A DNA stretch of 62,310 bases, from the IMG/VR virus record IMGVR_UViG_3300033148_005414, positions 1-62,310 of that record; one strand, written 5' to 3'. The DNA comes from a virus. Under the pieces are notes generated by a model. That model was given only the letters and a program-made list of their open reading frames with translations, ran no database searches and was not told the origin of the DNA. This document shows positions 1-8,807 of the stretch, one piece after another; the stretch's first letter is position 1; each line of letters begins with the position of its first letter. The position numbers and the translations under genes were made by a program.

Positions 1-104
1 GTGCCATCACGAGATAGCCATTTTAGCCGCTCAGTGAACACATTAATTGTATTTGCGCCACGATCCCATTGGGCGTAGTAATCTTCATTTGCTGCGTTAT
101 TATC
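1..104. repeat. Terminal redundancy (left copy)
   Basis: Bases 1-104 are identical to 62207-62310. The gene reading across the junction stays in frame, which fits a circular or circularly permuted genome whose assembly ends overlap, or a short direct terminal repeat. The sequence alone cannot separate these. Confidence 0.95.
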
Positions 105-1031
105 AACATCAATCTGTGTAAAACCTACATTTAAGTCATAAACTGTTTCAGCGCCCGCCGTGGCCACAACTAAATTCCGATTTAATGTAAGCGCATTAGT
201 TGCAATGGACAATATCTGATATTCAGACGGATCAGAAGCAACGCCAGTCATAATGAAATCACCAGCAGTAAACTGTGTTCCATCAGCAACATTTAATATG
301 GCTTGTCCCGTGCTATTAACGCCATTGACGGTTGTTGATGAGGCTGTCCGATCAATGTAAATGTCAGTTAATGCGGCGATTGTGCCGATTGCGGTTGTAT
401 TATTACCATCAAGACCTTCAACTAAAGCAAGTACATTATTGCCTCGCGCTGTGCCATTGATTTTAAATTCAGCAAAGGTATACAAATATTTCCGAGTTGT
501 ACCAACTAACCTGCGGCCATCAATATCACCGCTGTTGGCAACATCATCAACAACTTTTATTAAAAACCGGTGTGAAATACCCTGTGCATTATCGCGGTTT
601 AGTCCAGCGCTCGCTTCGCCGTCTGGGGTGCTATTCCAGTAATCATCGCTGAGTACTCCGCCATCCTGCATTATTTGAATGTTCATGCCTTCCGTGCCGT
701 AGTTTACGATACCATCCCAGATTTTCTGATCTGTGGCCGCAATTCCTTGAATGATTGAGCCGTCATATAAATGTTCAATACCGGCATCGGTAATCGTATA
801 CCCACCAATTAGGGTTACTTGATTGCCAGCTGCTTGGCTTGATGGGAGAACATCGGTTTTATCAAGCTGATCGTCGCCACTCGATGTATTGTCGTCAGCC
901 AATCCTTGCAACCACCTGTGAAGCTCGATACAGGTTGCATAAGACGCAGCGGCAACACCGTGATCTGTCCCTATGTAATCAATTACCTTTGTTGAACGTG
1001 TGACCGTCCAATCTGCTGCTACAATAGCCAT
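1..1031 (-). CDS. Virion surface/structural protein, N-terminal part (gene continues at 62206)
   Basis: Starts with ATG at 1031 (MAIVAADWTVTRSTKVIDYI) and stays open to base 1. Joined to 61027-62206 it gives one 736-residue protein in a single frame. The N-terminus, with a DHG and a HRWLQGLADD stretch, resembles large uncharacterised virion proteins common in marine and freshwater podoviruses (recalled resemblance, not searched). No enzymatic motif is visible. It sits immediately downstream, in transcription order, of a small structural gene and the portal, so a capsid-decoration or fibre role is inferred. Function is not established. Confidence 0.8.
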   Translation of the reverse strand, partial: MAIVAADWTVTRSTKVIDYIGTDHGVAAASYATCIELHRWLQGLADDNTSSGDDQLDKTDVLPSSQAAGNQVTLIGGYTITDAGIEHLYDGSIIQGIAATDQKIWDGIVNYGTEGMNIQIMQDGGVLSDDYWNSTPDGEASAGLNRDNAQGISHRFLIKVVDDVANSGDIDGRRLVGTTRKYLYTFAEFKINGTARGNNVLALVEGLDGNNTTAIGTIAALTDIYIDRTASSTTVNGVNSTGQAILNVADGTQFTAGDFIMTGVASDPSEYQILSIATNALTLNRNLVVATAGAETVYDLNVGFTQIDVDNNAANEDYYAQWDRGANTINVFTERLKWLSRDG

Positions 1032-1041
1032 TATTTACTCC

Positions 1042-1332
1042 TTATCCTAAACCAAGATATGCGTTCACATTTGGGGTTGTTGAGCCAGCTATCGATGCCC
1101 TAGCCCATTTTGCGCCCGGTAAGCCAGCAAACACATAACCGCCATCCACTGTTAAATCAGACTGAGGTAGTAAAAATGGATCCGATTTATCGGCATTCAT
1201 AGAGACCTCAAGCGTTAATGTGCCAGTGCCGAAAGTTCCTGCACCGGCAAACATTTTTCCAGTACGCAAATCTTCGTTGCTAATATCAACCCATGCCGTT
1301 TGGCCATCAGCCGTTAAATTTCCTAATAACAT
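1042..1332 (-). CDS. Small putative virion protein
   Basis: A 96-residue Gly/Ala/Thr-rich protein (MLLGNLTADG...) lying 3 bases after the portal stop codon and 10 bases before the large structural gene. Composition and position suggest a head or tail accessory structural protein. No motif was recognised and no function is assigned. Confidence 0.65.
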   Translation of the reverse strand: MLLGNLTADGQTAWVDISNEDLRTGKMFAGAGTFGTGTLTLEVSMNADKSDPFLLPQSDLTVDGGYVFAGLPGAKWARASIAGSTTPNVNAYLGLG

Positions 1333-1335
1333 AAT

Positions 1336-3744
1336 TTATTCCTCTTTTTCAGTTATCACAGCGCCATCAAGAAGTTTGTCTTGGCCGCGTTTAAAATCGA
1401 TTGTTTTCACTACACTTCCTGATTTATTATCAATATTTACATTAATAATTGGGGCTGGAGCTTCGAGCCGTTTAGGCCCATCTTTATTAGTTTCAGCTTC
1501 TGTTTTAGCTTCCCGTTCCAGTTTTACTTCCTCTTTGATGCGTTCAATATCAGCGTCTTTTGCTGTTTCCTCTTTCTCACGCTCAAGCTCACGGTCTAAT
1601 TCTTTTTGGGCCGATTCTTCTTCCATTAATTTAATTTTTAAATCGAACTCCATATCGAGCTTACGCTGGAATTTATCCAGTTCAAGGTCCATTTTTTCAC
1701 GAGACATCTGGCCATCAGCTTCAAGCTTTTGCTTAAACTGGTCCATTTCCATGGCTTGTTTTTCTTTCTCTATAGCGCCTTTTTGTTGAATTTCAACAAT
1801 TTTAGGGTCTTGGGGTGGCTCTTTTTTAGCTTTCTCTTGCTGACGCACCATAAAGTCTTCTTTGGTTGGGATAACGCTTCCAGTTTCCAAATCAAGTAGA
1901 TCAGCTGCGGCTCGTAATACCTCTAAACGACCTTCGACGCCCATAATGCTCATATCAACATCATTATTAGTCATATTTAAGAACTCAGCACGACGCATCT
2001 GTGTTTGCTCTTTAGTGAGTAATGCTGTCGCACCACGAGCAATAATCTTGGCGTCACCTTTAATCGACATATCTTTGTCATAAAGCATATTGTAAGTAAA
2101 GGTTTGTTCGATAGTAGGTTTAACTACTCCCATGTCGATATTTGAAATAGACATTTTAATGCCTTTGGAGGCATTATTCATTAACATAGACAGCCCAGAT
2201 GCCGTAGAGCCTGCTCCACTGACTTTTTCATTGCCGTGAGCGTAACGTGGAATGCTGGTCGCATCGTCTGCACGCTTCTCAAATTCCTCATAAACACGTA
2301 ATAATTCTTGTGCATTAGAGCGTGGCTGATAAAAACGTATAGCCTCTCGGCCTCGACCGGTTTTATCGGCTTTTGTTTGGAAAATTTTCCATGGGTAGAT
2401 TTGCTCGACAGTTTCACCGTCAGCTAGGCGATCCACTTCGACTTCTACGATTGGACCCGAAGCAATACCTAAGTTATTTGCTAGTGCTCTGGCTGTGGCA
2501 TTACACATCCGTTGATGATCTCGCATCAATTTTGGTAGTGCGATACCCCAAAAGGCACCGGGGGTCATTTGAAATGAAGCTTTATGGTAAGGCCGGCGCT
2601 GTAATGGGTCTTTATTAATTACCGCTCGGATAATATGATTACCCACTTTAATAGCGTCAATTTCGTATTCAGCTAACGGATCGTCAATCTCATCTGGATT
2701 AATCCCCCACTCTAAAAGCCATAGTCCTTGAGCAGAGCCCCAGTATTGCAAGCCATCAATGGAGCGCTGATCTTGGCGCATCCAGAACTTATCCTTACCT
2801 TCGAGTGCTGCACGCTCATAATCACGCCACAACCAGTCGCGCAATCCCCCACGGCCATAATCAGTTAGGACAGCGCGTATCGCCTCACTGTTATATCCCG
2901 GTAGGCCGATCATATTATATAAGCCGCGACGAGAATAACGGATCCGCTCAATCAGGTCGCCATCATTAATATTTGATGAGTCTGGTGATGGGTAGATATC
3001 AAAAGGCGAGACCCGAGAATAATTTAACCCAATTTCATCGGCCACGATAGGTTGCCCTTGTGGGCCCCATTTTAAACTTTTCTTTTTTTGGATAATAGGA
3101 GCTTTCATTATCGCAGCGGGGAATGTACAAAAATCTTCAATAAATTCACCTAATGCTTCATCCCAACCACCTTCCGCTAGTTGATCAGCAATTTTTGTTT
3201 CCATTTTGTCTGCTGCTTCTTTTGCCATAACCCTAATCACATTCATAGCCTCATCACGCATTTTACCTGCGCGACCTTCAATGTAAGCCTCATACCCCAT
3301 ATCAGGAGGAAGCTGTGGCATTGTTTGTTGAATACGTTGTGCAATGGATTTCATTACAAAAGGGGGTAATTCTGGCACTGGAGTAGGGGATAACCCCCAT
3401 GGGCGGTCGCCTGCAGGCATTAAGATATCTCTTATCCATGAAACAGCGGCACGAATTTTCGTCGCACTCAACATCATATATATCTCAGAGCCGCCTTGAT
3501 CCCGGATCTGCCTTAATGTTCGCGGATCATACTCACCATTGCGTTGACGCAAGCAAGCAAGGAGCTCATCCTCATGATCTTCTTTGGCCCAGCGATTCAT
3601 TTCCCATGCTTTTTGAATATGCTGAGAAAGCTGCGACTCATACAAAGTGGGGGTATGATCAACTGCTTCTGCTGCCTTTTTTTCTTTTTCAATCTCGTCG
3701 TTATTCTTAACAACGATTAAGCCGTAACCACCCATAAATATCAC
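1336..3744 (-). CDS. Portal protein
   Basis: An 802-residue protein encoded just after the terminase block. The N-terminal and middle parts (about residues 40-560) look like the large podovirus portal: charged helical N-terminus, a stretch reading RDILMPAGDRPWGLSPTP, Trp/Tyr-rich core, and a FYQPRSNAQELLRVYEEFEKRADDA-type helical region. From about residue 600 to 750 there is a long, highly charged coiled coil rich in Glu, Lys and Met. The portal is the dodecameric DNA gate at the capsid vertex that docks terminase and the tail. The start is either GTG at 3744, overlapping the previous stop by 4 bases, or ATG at 3735. Confidence 0.8.
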   Translation of the reverse strand: MIFMGGYGLIVVKNNDEIEKEKKAAEAVDHTPTLYESQLSQHIQKAWEMNRWAKEDHEDELLACLRQRNGEYDPRTLRQIRDQGGSEIYMMLSATKIRAAVSWIRDILMPAGDRPWGLSPTPVPELPPFVMKSIAQRIQQTMPQLPPDMGYEAYIEGRAGKMRDEAMNVIRVMAKEAADKMETKIADQLAEGGWDEALGEFIEDFCTFPAAIMKAPIIQKKKSLKWGPQGQPIVADEIGLNYSRVSPFDIYPSPDSSNINDGDLIERIRYSRRGLYNMIGLPGYNSEAIRAVLTDYGRGGLRDWLWRDYERAALEGKDKFWMRQDQRSIDGLQYWGSAQGLWLLEWGINPDEIDDPLAEYEIDAIKVGNHIIRAVINKDPLQRRPYHKASFQMTPGAFWGIALPKLMRDHQRMCNATARALANNLGIASGPIVEVEVDRLADGETVEQIYPWKIFQTKADKTGRGREAIRFYQPRSNAQELLRVYEEFEKRADDATSIPRYAHGNEKVSGAGSTASGLSMLMNNASKGIKMSISNIDMGVVKPTIEQTFTYNMLYDKDMSIKGDAKIIARGATALLTKEQTQMRRAEFLNMTNNDVDMSIMGVEGRLEVLRAAADLLDLETGSVIPTKEDFMVRQQEKAKKEPPQDPKIVEIQQKGAIEKEKQAMEMDQFKQKLEADGQMSREKMDLELDKFQRKLDMEFDLKIKLMEEESAQKELDRELEREKEETAKDADIERIKEEVKLEREAKTEAETNKDGPKRLEAPAPIINVNIDNKSGSVVKTIDFKRGQDKLLDGAVITEKEE

Positions 3745-4025
3745 CCAGAGTTATTGTCAACCACCTTTAAATCAGGCTTTTTCTTAAAATCATCAGAATC
3801 AATTATAGTTTCTTGGATATGATCTGCTAAAGCATGTAGGCCGAGAATAAAGTCTTCTGGCGGCATGCCATTCATAAATCCCATGTGAATAACTTTTGAT
3901 TTGCCGATATGCTTTCCTTCGCCGTCAACAAAAGGGGTTCCGAAAACGAAATCCATCATATAAGCGTCATCACCAGCCATATCTTGGCCGCGATTCAATT
4001 TAGCATGAACCAATTCAATACCCAT
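3741..4025 (-). CDS. Small protein between TerL and portal
   Basis: A 94-residue acidic protein (MGIELVHAKL...) with a good AGGAG upstream (plus-strand ctcctctt) and a 4-base overlap with the portal start. The tight coupling suggests a packaging or portal-associated role. No recognisable family. Confidence 0.65.
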   Translation of the reverse strand: MGIELVHAKLNRGQDMAGDDAYMMDFVFGTPFVDGEGKHIGKSKVIHMGFMNGMPPEDFILGLHALADHIQETIIDSDDFKKKPDLKVVDNNSG

Positions 4026-4041
4026 TTCTCTCTCCTCTTAA

Positions 4042-4341
4042 TTAACCGCCTTTTTGTTGTTGCTTATAAAGTCGGTCAAGCTCTCGATTAATCCTATCTT
4101 TTTCTGCTTTATCGCCAGTCCAAGACTTTCCTGCGGCATCACGCATGTTAATTTGATTTAATTGCTCGCGTAAATTCTGAATACGATAATCAATCATTTG
4201 CTGAAAACTCATTGCTATCCGAGTATCAACATAATCTTCTGTTGCGAAATAATTCATTGCCCCAGCCGTTGCGCCAGATATTGTGATAATCAAGCCAACC
4301 GCTGTTGCTAATACTTTAACTTCCATTCCGTATTTTCTCAT
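4042..4341 (-). CDS. Single-pass membrane protein with coiled coil
   Basis: Up to 99 residues. A hydrophobic segment (about residues 8-27, VLATAVGLIITISG) is followed by a charged helical tail with heptad character. The start may be ATG 4341 or the internal ATG six codons later; neither has a strong Shine-Dalgarno. The topology resembles phage holin-like or superinfection-exclusion proteins, but nothing specific identifies it. Confidence 0.6.
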   Translation of the reverse strand: MRKYGMEVKVLATAVGLIITISGATAGAMNYFATEDYVDTRIAMSFQQMIDYRIQNLREQLNQINMRDAAGKSWTGDKAEKDRINRELDRLYKQQQKGG

Positions 4342-4385
4342 TAATTGATTCTATGATGATATCACTAATTTGTATAGTAGCAGGT

Positions 4386-5867
4386 TTACGCTGCCCAGCC
4401 ACCAGATTTCCGACGTTTTACTGGTCTGGCTGATACTTTTACAATTTTCATACCTTCGCGGATCATTAATACGCCATACTGAAGCGCTTCATGAACATGA
4501 GAGAAGATATTCTTTTTAGGTTGATCCTTATAGCGTTCTTCGCCAACAACCTGCACTCGCTCGTACATAAAGGCACCATTAAAGCCTTTTCGTAGATATT
4601 TGCATTTTGGGGAAATAATAAATCCGGGCTCGCCATCAATATCATTTTTTAATAAAACCTCTGCTACAGCTTCGCGTCTTGCAATTGGGTTCTGAGTTGA
4701 TGCGGGTTCTGTTGGAAACCCCTCTTCTTCAAGAATATCCATGCACGTGCTTTCATCTGTTTGTACGCCATAACCACCGGATGGATCACCCCATATCCGT
4801 ATTGTCATACCGCCATATTCATTATTGATTTTTGGCCGTAGCGCCTCACGAACAAAGCGACGTACACCCATATCTTCAGAGACTATTTCATCAAGCACTC
4901 GAACCTGCCCTGTTGGAGATAATTGGAATAAAGCAGCAGCTGGGGTGCGGCCAAAATCAAGACCGATATACAGGGTGAGCCCTCGCATAACTTCAAGCTC
5001 TTCTTCAGCACAATGAATTGAGTCAACATATTCATTGTATATTGGCTTACCATCATAAACTGTTGCGTAATCACCAAGAACATAAGACTTAATCCATTCT
5101 TGTGATTTGCCATGGACCATTTGAGTCCAGTATTTAAAGCCAAGTGGTTGATTTTCAACATTTTCAGCGTCTGGATTTGGGAGGTACATAACCTGCCCTT
5201 TTTCATCCACTGCTTTAATGAGCGCCCCGGGTTGACGAAAGAATTTGTAACCTTCAGGTTTTTCTATTTCTGCTATAGAGTACCACCAGTGATCATCATC
5301 CGGCGGGTTAGTATCAAGGATAACCCCGGTAAAGGTTAATTCGCCTTGACGTTTTGCTGGGTAACGGCCTACGCGCATAGTTACACCATCAAGAATGATT
5401 CGCGGAAGCTCCCGGGCTTCGTTGATCCACGCCATCGTTAATTCCATAGAAAGTAATTTCTTAACATCTTTTGGCCGATCTAGAGCAAGAAACCATATCT
5501 CAAATTCAAGTATCGTTCCTTCTGGGAATTTTTCTGTAGGAGGAGCAGCGCAGCGAATCGTGCCTGTTATTGGTGAACCCCAGTTCATATGACATATCGA
5601 TGCCGGGAACCAGTCTTGCCATGTTTTAATTGTTGTTGTTTTTAGTTCTGGGTAGGAGTTACGAATGGCTGCTGCACGGAAACGACGAACACCATCAAAC
5701 CCGGGGGCTTGCTGCATTGCCCTCCATACGAGCTCAAGGCAGCAAGCCACAGATTTCCCAGACCCAACAGGCCCCATAATGCCACGAACAAATTTATCAG
5801 ATCCATGGAATTTAGCTGGGGTTTTTTCAGCCTTATAGTTTATATCGAGTGCTTTTTCTTCACTCAC
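4386..5867 (-). CDS. Terminase large subunit (ATPase/nuclease)
   Basis: A 493-residue DNA-packaging motor. The ATPase domain shows Walker A GPVGSGKS near residues 31-38, a Walker B-like hydrophobic run ending in NEARE near residue 150, and the coupling motif TNPPDDDHWW near residue 185. The C-terminal RNase H-like nuclease has an acidic start (LYIGLDFGRTPAA) near residue 300 and a WGDPSGG stretch. Start is GTG at 5867, overlapping the upstream stop as GTGA. It translocates DNA through the portal encoded two genes later. The small subunit is about 5 kb away at 10666-11262, an unusual separation. Confidence 0.92.
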   Translation of the reverse strand: MSEEKALDINYKAEKTPAKFHGSDKFVRGIMGPVGSGKSVACCLELVWRAMQQAPGFDGVRRFRAAAIRNSYPELKTTTIKTWQDWFPASICHMNWGSPITGTIRCAAPPTEKFPEGTILEFEIWFLALDRPKDVKKLLSMELTMAWINEARELPRIILDGVTMRVGRYPAKRQGELTFTGVILDTNPPDDDHWWYSIAEIEKPEGYKFFRQPGALIKAVDEKGQVMYLPNPDAENVENQPLGFKYWTQMVHGKSQEWIKSYVLGDYATVYDGKPIYNEYVDSIHCAEEELEVMRGLTLYIGLDFGRTPAAALFQLSPTGQVRVLDEIVSEDMGVRRFVREALRPKINNEYGGMTIRIWGDPSGGYGVQTDESTCMDILEEEGFPTEPASTQNPIARREAVAEVLLKNDIDGEPGFIISPKCKYLRKGFNGAFMYERVQVVGEERYKDQPKKNIFSHVHEALQYGVLMIREGMKIVKVSARPVKRRKSGGWAA

Positions 5868-6151
5868 AATAAGCCAGCCTTCAATAATGAAGACGGAGTG
5901 GCTGTGACCGTTGGGTTTGCTGTTTTCTCACAAATCACGATAGGTAATCCGTTAATGCTGTCTGTGTCGCTATTATGACAGACTTCCTCATCACCTATGG
6001 CGTTTTTTAAAACATCATAGTGACTGGCTGTCATTAAAACAAAACCGGGCTCAATATCATGATCTTGAAAACGAGTCATTTGAGCGCGTACCGCAAATAG
6101 GATTGCGCGTGCTTCGACAGGAAAATCGTAGGCTACGGCCTCCATAATCAT
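5864..6151 (-). CDS. Hypothetical protein coupled to TerL
   Basis: A 95-residue protein (MIMEAVAYDFPVEARAILFA) preceded by a GGAG site and overlapping the terminase start by 4 bases. It contains two Cys and several His but no clear zinc pattern. The tight overlap predicts translational coupling to TerL. Function unknown. Confidence 0.65.
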   Translation of the reverse strand: MIMEAVAYDFPVEARAILFAVRAQMTRFQDHDIEPGFVLMTASHYDVLKNAIGDEEVCHNSDTDSINGLPIVICEKTANPTVTATPSSLLKAGLL

Positions 6152-6204
6152 ATACTCCTCAATTTGTGTATATATGAGTAGTATAGAATCTGCTTATCCA
6201 CTTA

Positions 6205-6501
6205 TCAACTAATTTTATCCGCAATTTGTAAAACAACATAATATAAGGCTACAGCGATACCTGTTGTGGAAAAAGCAAAAATTAAAGGGTGGTCGTTTGT
6301 TTTGAGGTTGTCGAGGTCTTGTTTAGCTTCTTTACAGTGATCTTTATCTATTAACAATACTTCTAAAAGTTTACATCCCCAGTAAGCCCACGGATCTTTA
6401 TGGATATTCCGGGCCATACGAGAGCTAATAGTTTCTCGTCGATCCCCACCTAAAATCCAATTGGCTATTCGATCTAGCTCTAATAAAAGCTCTATTAACA
6501 T
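6205..6501 (-). CDS. Small phage protein with C-terminal membrane helix
   Basis: 98 residues from ATG 6501, chosen because GGAG lies six bases upstream; a longer reading from 6540 has no such site. The N-terminal half has the pattern SRMARN...WAYWGCKLLE...DKDHCKEA, which I recognise from a widespread family of short phage proteins of unknown function. The last 30 residues form a hydrophobic helix (IFAFSTTGIAVALYYVVLQIA). Confidence 0.65.
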   Translation of the reverse strand: MLIELLLELDRIANWILGGDRRETISSRMARNIHKDPWAYWGCKLLEVLLIDKDHCKEAKQDLDNLKTNDHPLIFAFSTTGIAVALYYVVLQIADKIS

Positions 6502-6543
6502 ATGTTTCTCCAGTTTAAAATAAAGGGGCCGAAGCCCCATTAT

Positions 6544-6969
6544 TTATGCTGCGAAGGTAATTGCATCCGAAATTGCAAGGCCACCCGTAGGTAGACGTAC
6601 AACAAGGTAAAAGGTTGGAGCTGTTGTTGCATTAGTAATATCGATATCGATATCACCATCTGCCTCCGAAACCAGAGTACCCGAGAGATCCGCAACTGAC
6701 TCTATTAACGCGCCATCAGTACCGATAGCGATACCTCCAGCTGGGGCAGCTGTGCTTGGGGTTAAACCCAAAGCATCGTCTGCTAAATAGAAATCAAGTG
6801 CTGCAACCTCACTCAGAGCTTTACCATTTTGGTCGTTTAGTTGTATGGCGACATTAATGACATCCGCAGCTTCTGCGCCTACAGTGAATACTACACCATA
6901 GCCTTTAACTGGGATTTCATTATCACCTAACAACAATTGACCAATACTTAGACGTTCACGCCATGACAT
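6544..6969 (-). CDS. Putative structural protein (beta-rich)
   Basis: 141 residues from ATG 6969, which has AGGAG eight bases upstream. The sequence alternates hydrophobic strands with Gly, Asp and Thr turns and ends in a strand-rich LVVRLPTGGLAISDAITFAA stretch, as in small virion or decoration proteins. It lies between TerL-linked genes and the lysis cassette. Function inferred only from composition and location. Confidence 0.6.
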   Translation of the reverse strand: MSWRERLSIGQLLLGDNEIPVKGYGVVFTVGAEAADVINVAIQLNDQNGKALSEVAALDFYLADDALGLTPSTAAPAGGIAIGTDGALIESVADLSGTLVSEADGDIDIDITNATTAPTFYLVVRLPTGGLAISDAITFAA

Positions 6970-7056
6970 AGCGATTCTCCTATAGTTTTGCTCACCAGCT
7001 GTCCATAGCCATATTGATAAGATTAAACACAAAAGCAGGACTCAGCCTGCTTCACT

Positions 7057-7254
7057 TTATGCTTCAGCAGCTGTGGTTGTGCCGTCTGCAACTTGCACCC
7101 AGTTGGTGCCGTTGGAAACGATTAAACCTGCAGCCCCAGCGATACCAGTAGGACACCAAACTACAACGCCAATGTTACCTGTAGCTGCAGCTGTTAGGTC
7201 AGCAAAAGCAACAATTGGATGCTCTGCGCCTAACGGTTGGTCAAATTTTCCCAT
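7057..7254 (-). CDS. Small putative virion protein
   Basis: 65 residues from ATG 7254, with GGAGG upstream. Ala/Gly/Thr-rich (MGKFDQPLGAEHPIVAFADL) with a single Trp-Cys-Pro. It resembles the short glycine-rich proteins that accompany virion genes. No family identified. Confidence 0.6.
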   Translation of the reverse strand: MGKFDQPLGAEHPIVAFADLTAAATGNIGVVVWCPTGIAGAAGLIVSNGTNWVQVADGTTTAAEA

Positions 7255-7373
7255 GAGAAAATCCTCCATTACAATTAAAAAACCCTTTCGGGACCGTTAT
7301 CTCTCTACTGTAGGGTGGCCCCATCAAAAAACCCAAGAGAGAGAAGACAGGGAAATCATCAGGGGCCATAAGC
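7255..7373. other. Gap between structural and lysis genes
   Basis: About 120 bases without a gene. It contains gcttactttatag at the o-spanin stop and a ccctttcgggac stretch that could form a weak short hairpin. I see no convincing promoter or terminator. Confidence 0.4.
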
Positions 7374-7640
7374 TTACTTTATAGACTCATTGTATTTATC
7401 TATAACCTGTTCATATGTTTTAACACGTTCACGGCACATTGTCTTGCCAGTATTTAATTTTTTATATGTTTCATCAGAAAGGCAGGCAAGTTCTTGTTGC
7501 CAGACTTTAGGGTAAACTGGCTCAGCAGGACGATTGATTTTTTCCGCCTTCCCTTGGATTGGACAGGAATTGCAGCTACTCAAAACCATCGCGGTTAGAA
7601 TTGCTAGGATTACTAGCTTTATTGATTTCAGTTTGTTCAC
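7374..7640 (-). CDS. Outer-membrane spanin subunit (Rz1-like lipoprotein)
   Basis: An 88-residue protein with a lipoprotein signal peptide: basic MNKLKSIK, hydrophobic core, and lipobox LSSC with Cys23 as the expected lipidated residue. It begins inside the i-spanin gene in another frame and runs past its end, the Rz/Rz1 overlapping arrangement. In such systems the o-spanin in the outer membrane binds the i-spanin across the periplasm to fuse the membranes at lysis, so a Gram-negative host is implied. Confidence 0.8.
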   Translation of the reverse strand: MNKLKSIKLVILAILTAMVLSSCNSCPIQGKAEKINRPAEPVYPKVWQQELACLSDETYKKLNTGKTMCRERVKTYEQVIDKYNESIK

Positions 7641-7827
7641 GATTCATGCCCTCCACTACTGCTTTATTTGCGGCTTTGCCTGTTTTCCGGGCTTGGATTT
7701 CACCCTTCAACTTATCTTTTGTCCTACCAAGCTTCTCTGACTGTAAAAGAAAAGCAGTAATAGCTAAAGCTAGGGCAAGCGCCCCCATTCCCCATGTTTT
7801 TAATGTACCTAACCCCGGAATGCTCAT
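7576..7827 (-). CDS. Inner-membrane spanin subunit (Rz-like)
   Basis: An 83-residue protein with one N-terminal membrane helix (about residues 12-28, MGALALALAITAFLLQ) followed by a charged periplasmic helix. It overlaps the putative holin stop by 4 bases and contains the start of the o-spanin gene. It is shorter than lambda Rz (about 153 residues) but has the same order and topology. Confidence 0.75.
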   Translation of the reverse strand: MSIPGLGTLKTWGMGALALALAITAFLLQSEKLGRTKDKLKGEIQARKTGKAANKAVVEGMNREQTEINKASNPSNSNRDGFE

Positions 7828-8021
7828 TTCGCACCCAATGGCTTAGTTGTCACTTGACGTAAAATATAAAAGCCAACAGCAAGGATAATGTAACTTAACC
7901 CATACCATTCGCCTAAAATTCCTTTAAGCATACTAAAATTTGTCTCGAGCACGCCTAATGCGCCAACAATTACTGTCGCATCGACTGTCTTTGACCCCTG
8001 AATTATCCCGTTATATTTCAT
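7824..8021 (-). CDS. Putative holin
   Basis: 65 residues with two hydrophobic stretches (residues 15-35 and 43-57, the second GLSYIILAVGFYILRQVT) and a short basic tail ending TTKPLGAK. It sits between the endolysin and the spanins. I recognise this GSKTVD...TTKPL pattern from small membrane proteins beside phage lysis genes. The holin role is inferred from topology and neighbours. Confidence 0.6.
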   Translation of the reverse strand: MKYNGIIQGSKTVDATVIVGALGVLETNFSMLKGILGEWYGLSYIILAVGFYILRQVTTKPLGAK

Positions 8022-8307
8022 GAATTTCTCCGTTATCTGTTATAACACCACATTCACAACACTGGATTTGACCTTTTAGAATAAAGAATAGCCTATTTCC
8101 ACAGTGACATGCCCATAATTTATTTGTAATTGGAGCAAGGTGGTGTTTGTATAACCCTTTCATGGTTTTGCAGTTGGGGCACTCCAGCTCTTTGATTCCA
8201 ACTGGCGCTACTGCTTCCCATTCCTTGTCGCATGCAGAACAAATAGCAGTTCCACTTAAATGCTGTGCTCCTGCTTCCGTATTATTTATATATATCACGC
8301 TTCCCAT
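8011..8307 (-). CDS. Zinc-ribbon protein
   Basis: 98 residues with three Cys pairs: CSACDKEW (about 23-26), ECPNCK (43-46), and CHCGNRLF plus CCECG in the C-terminal half. These suggest two zinc-binding knuckles. It overlaps both neighbours and interrupts the lysis cassette. Role unknown; nucleic-acid binding is possible. Confidence 0.65.
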   Translation of the reverse strand: MGSVIYINNTEAGAQHLSGTAICSACDKEWEAVAPVGIKELECPNCKTMKGLYKHHLAPITNKLWACHCGNRLFFILKGQIQCCECGVITDNGEIHEI

Positions 8308-8807
8308 GCGGCTGCACCATGATTTTTATGAAATCCATACAATACACTAGCTAACTCTCTTCGTTTTATCGCGGCTTCTTTTGTCGAAAAAGACCCTAGA
8401 TGTAGTGGCTTCCCGTTTACTTTGATGCTTGCACACCAAGCTTTTCCGTCTGTTCGCGGGAATACGCCTAATGATCCGCTAGTATTATTAGTCTGTAGAG
8501 AAGTGTTTTTGCCGTTTTCTTGGTGAGTAGCTTCTTGGATTTCGCTCCAACGATTATCATCGCGAATGTGTTTTTTGTGGTCTATTTGGTGTGATGGAAA
8601 TTCTCCAGTCATATATAACCATGCGAGCCTGTGAGCTAAATACCGTTGACCATTAACCCCAATGCGAATATATCCGTCTTTTTTGCAAGTATATCCGACT
8701 TTAGAGCCAACCATCTGGTTTCCAGCCCTAGCTATCCGAATAAAAATACCAGTCTCGGGATTATAGTGTAGCCTTTCCTTTAAAGCTTTTTGAGTTAATT
8801 CACCCAT
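8295..8807 (-). CDS. HNH homing endonuclease with AP2 domain
   Basis: 170 residues from ATG 8807, which shares its A with the endolysin stop (TGATG). The N-terminal part carries an HNH core around AHRLAWLYMTGEFP...QIDHKKHIRDDNRWSEIQEAT. The C-terminal part (about 110-160) is an AP2-type DNA-binding domain with NTSGSLGVF...WCASIKVNGKPLHLGSF. This pair of domains is typical of free-standing phage homing endonucleases. It splits the endolysin from the holin and spanins. Confidence 0.85.
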   Translation of the reverse strand: MGELTQKALKERLHYNPETGIFIRIARAGNQMVGSKVGYTCKKDGYIRIGVNGQRYLAHRLAWLYMTGEFPSHQIDHKKHIRDDNRWSEIQEATHQENGKNTSLQTNNTSGSLGVFPRTDGKAWCASIKVNGKPLHLGSFSTKEAAIKRRELASVLYGFHKNHGAAAWEA

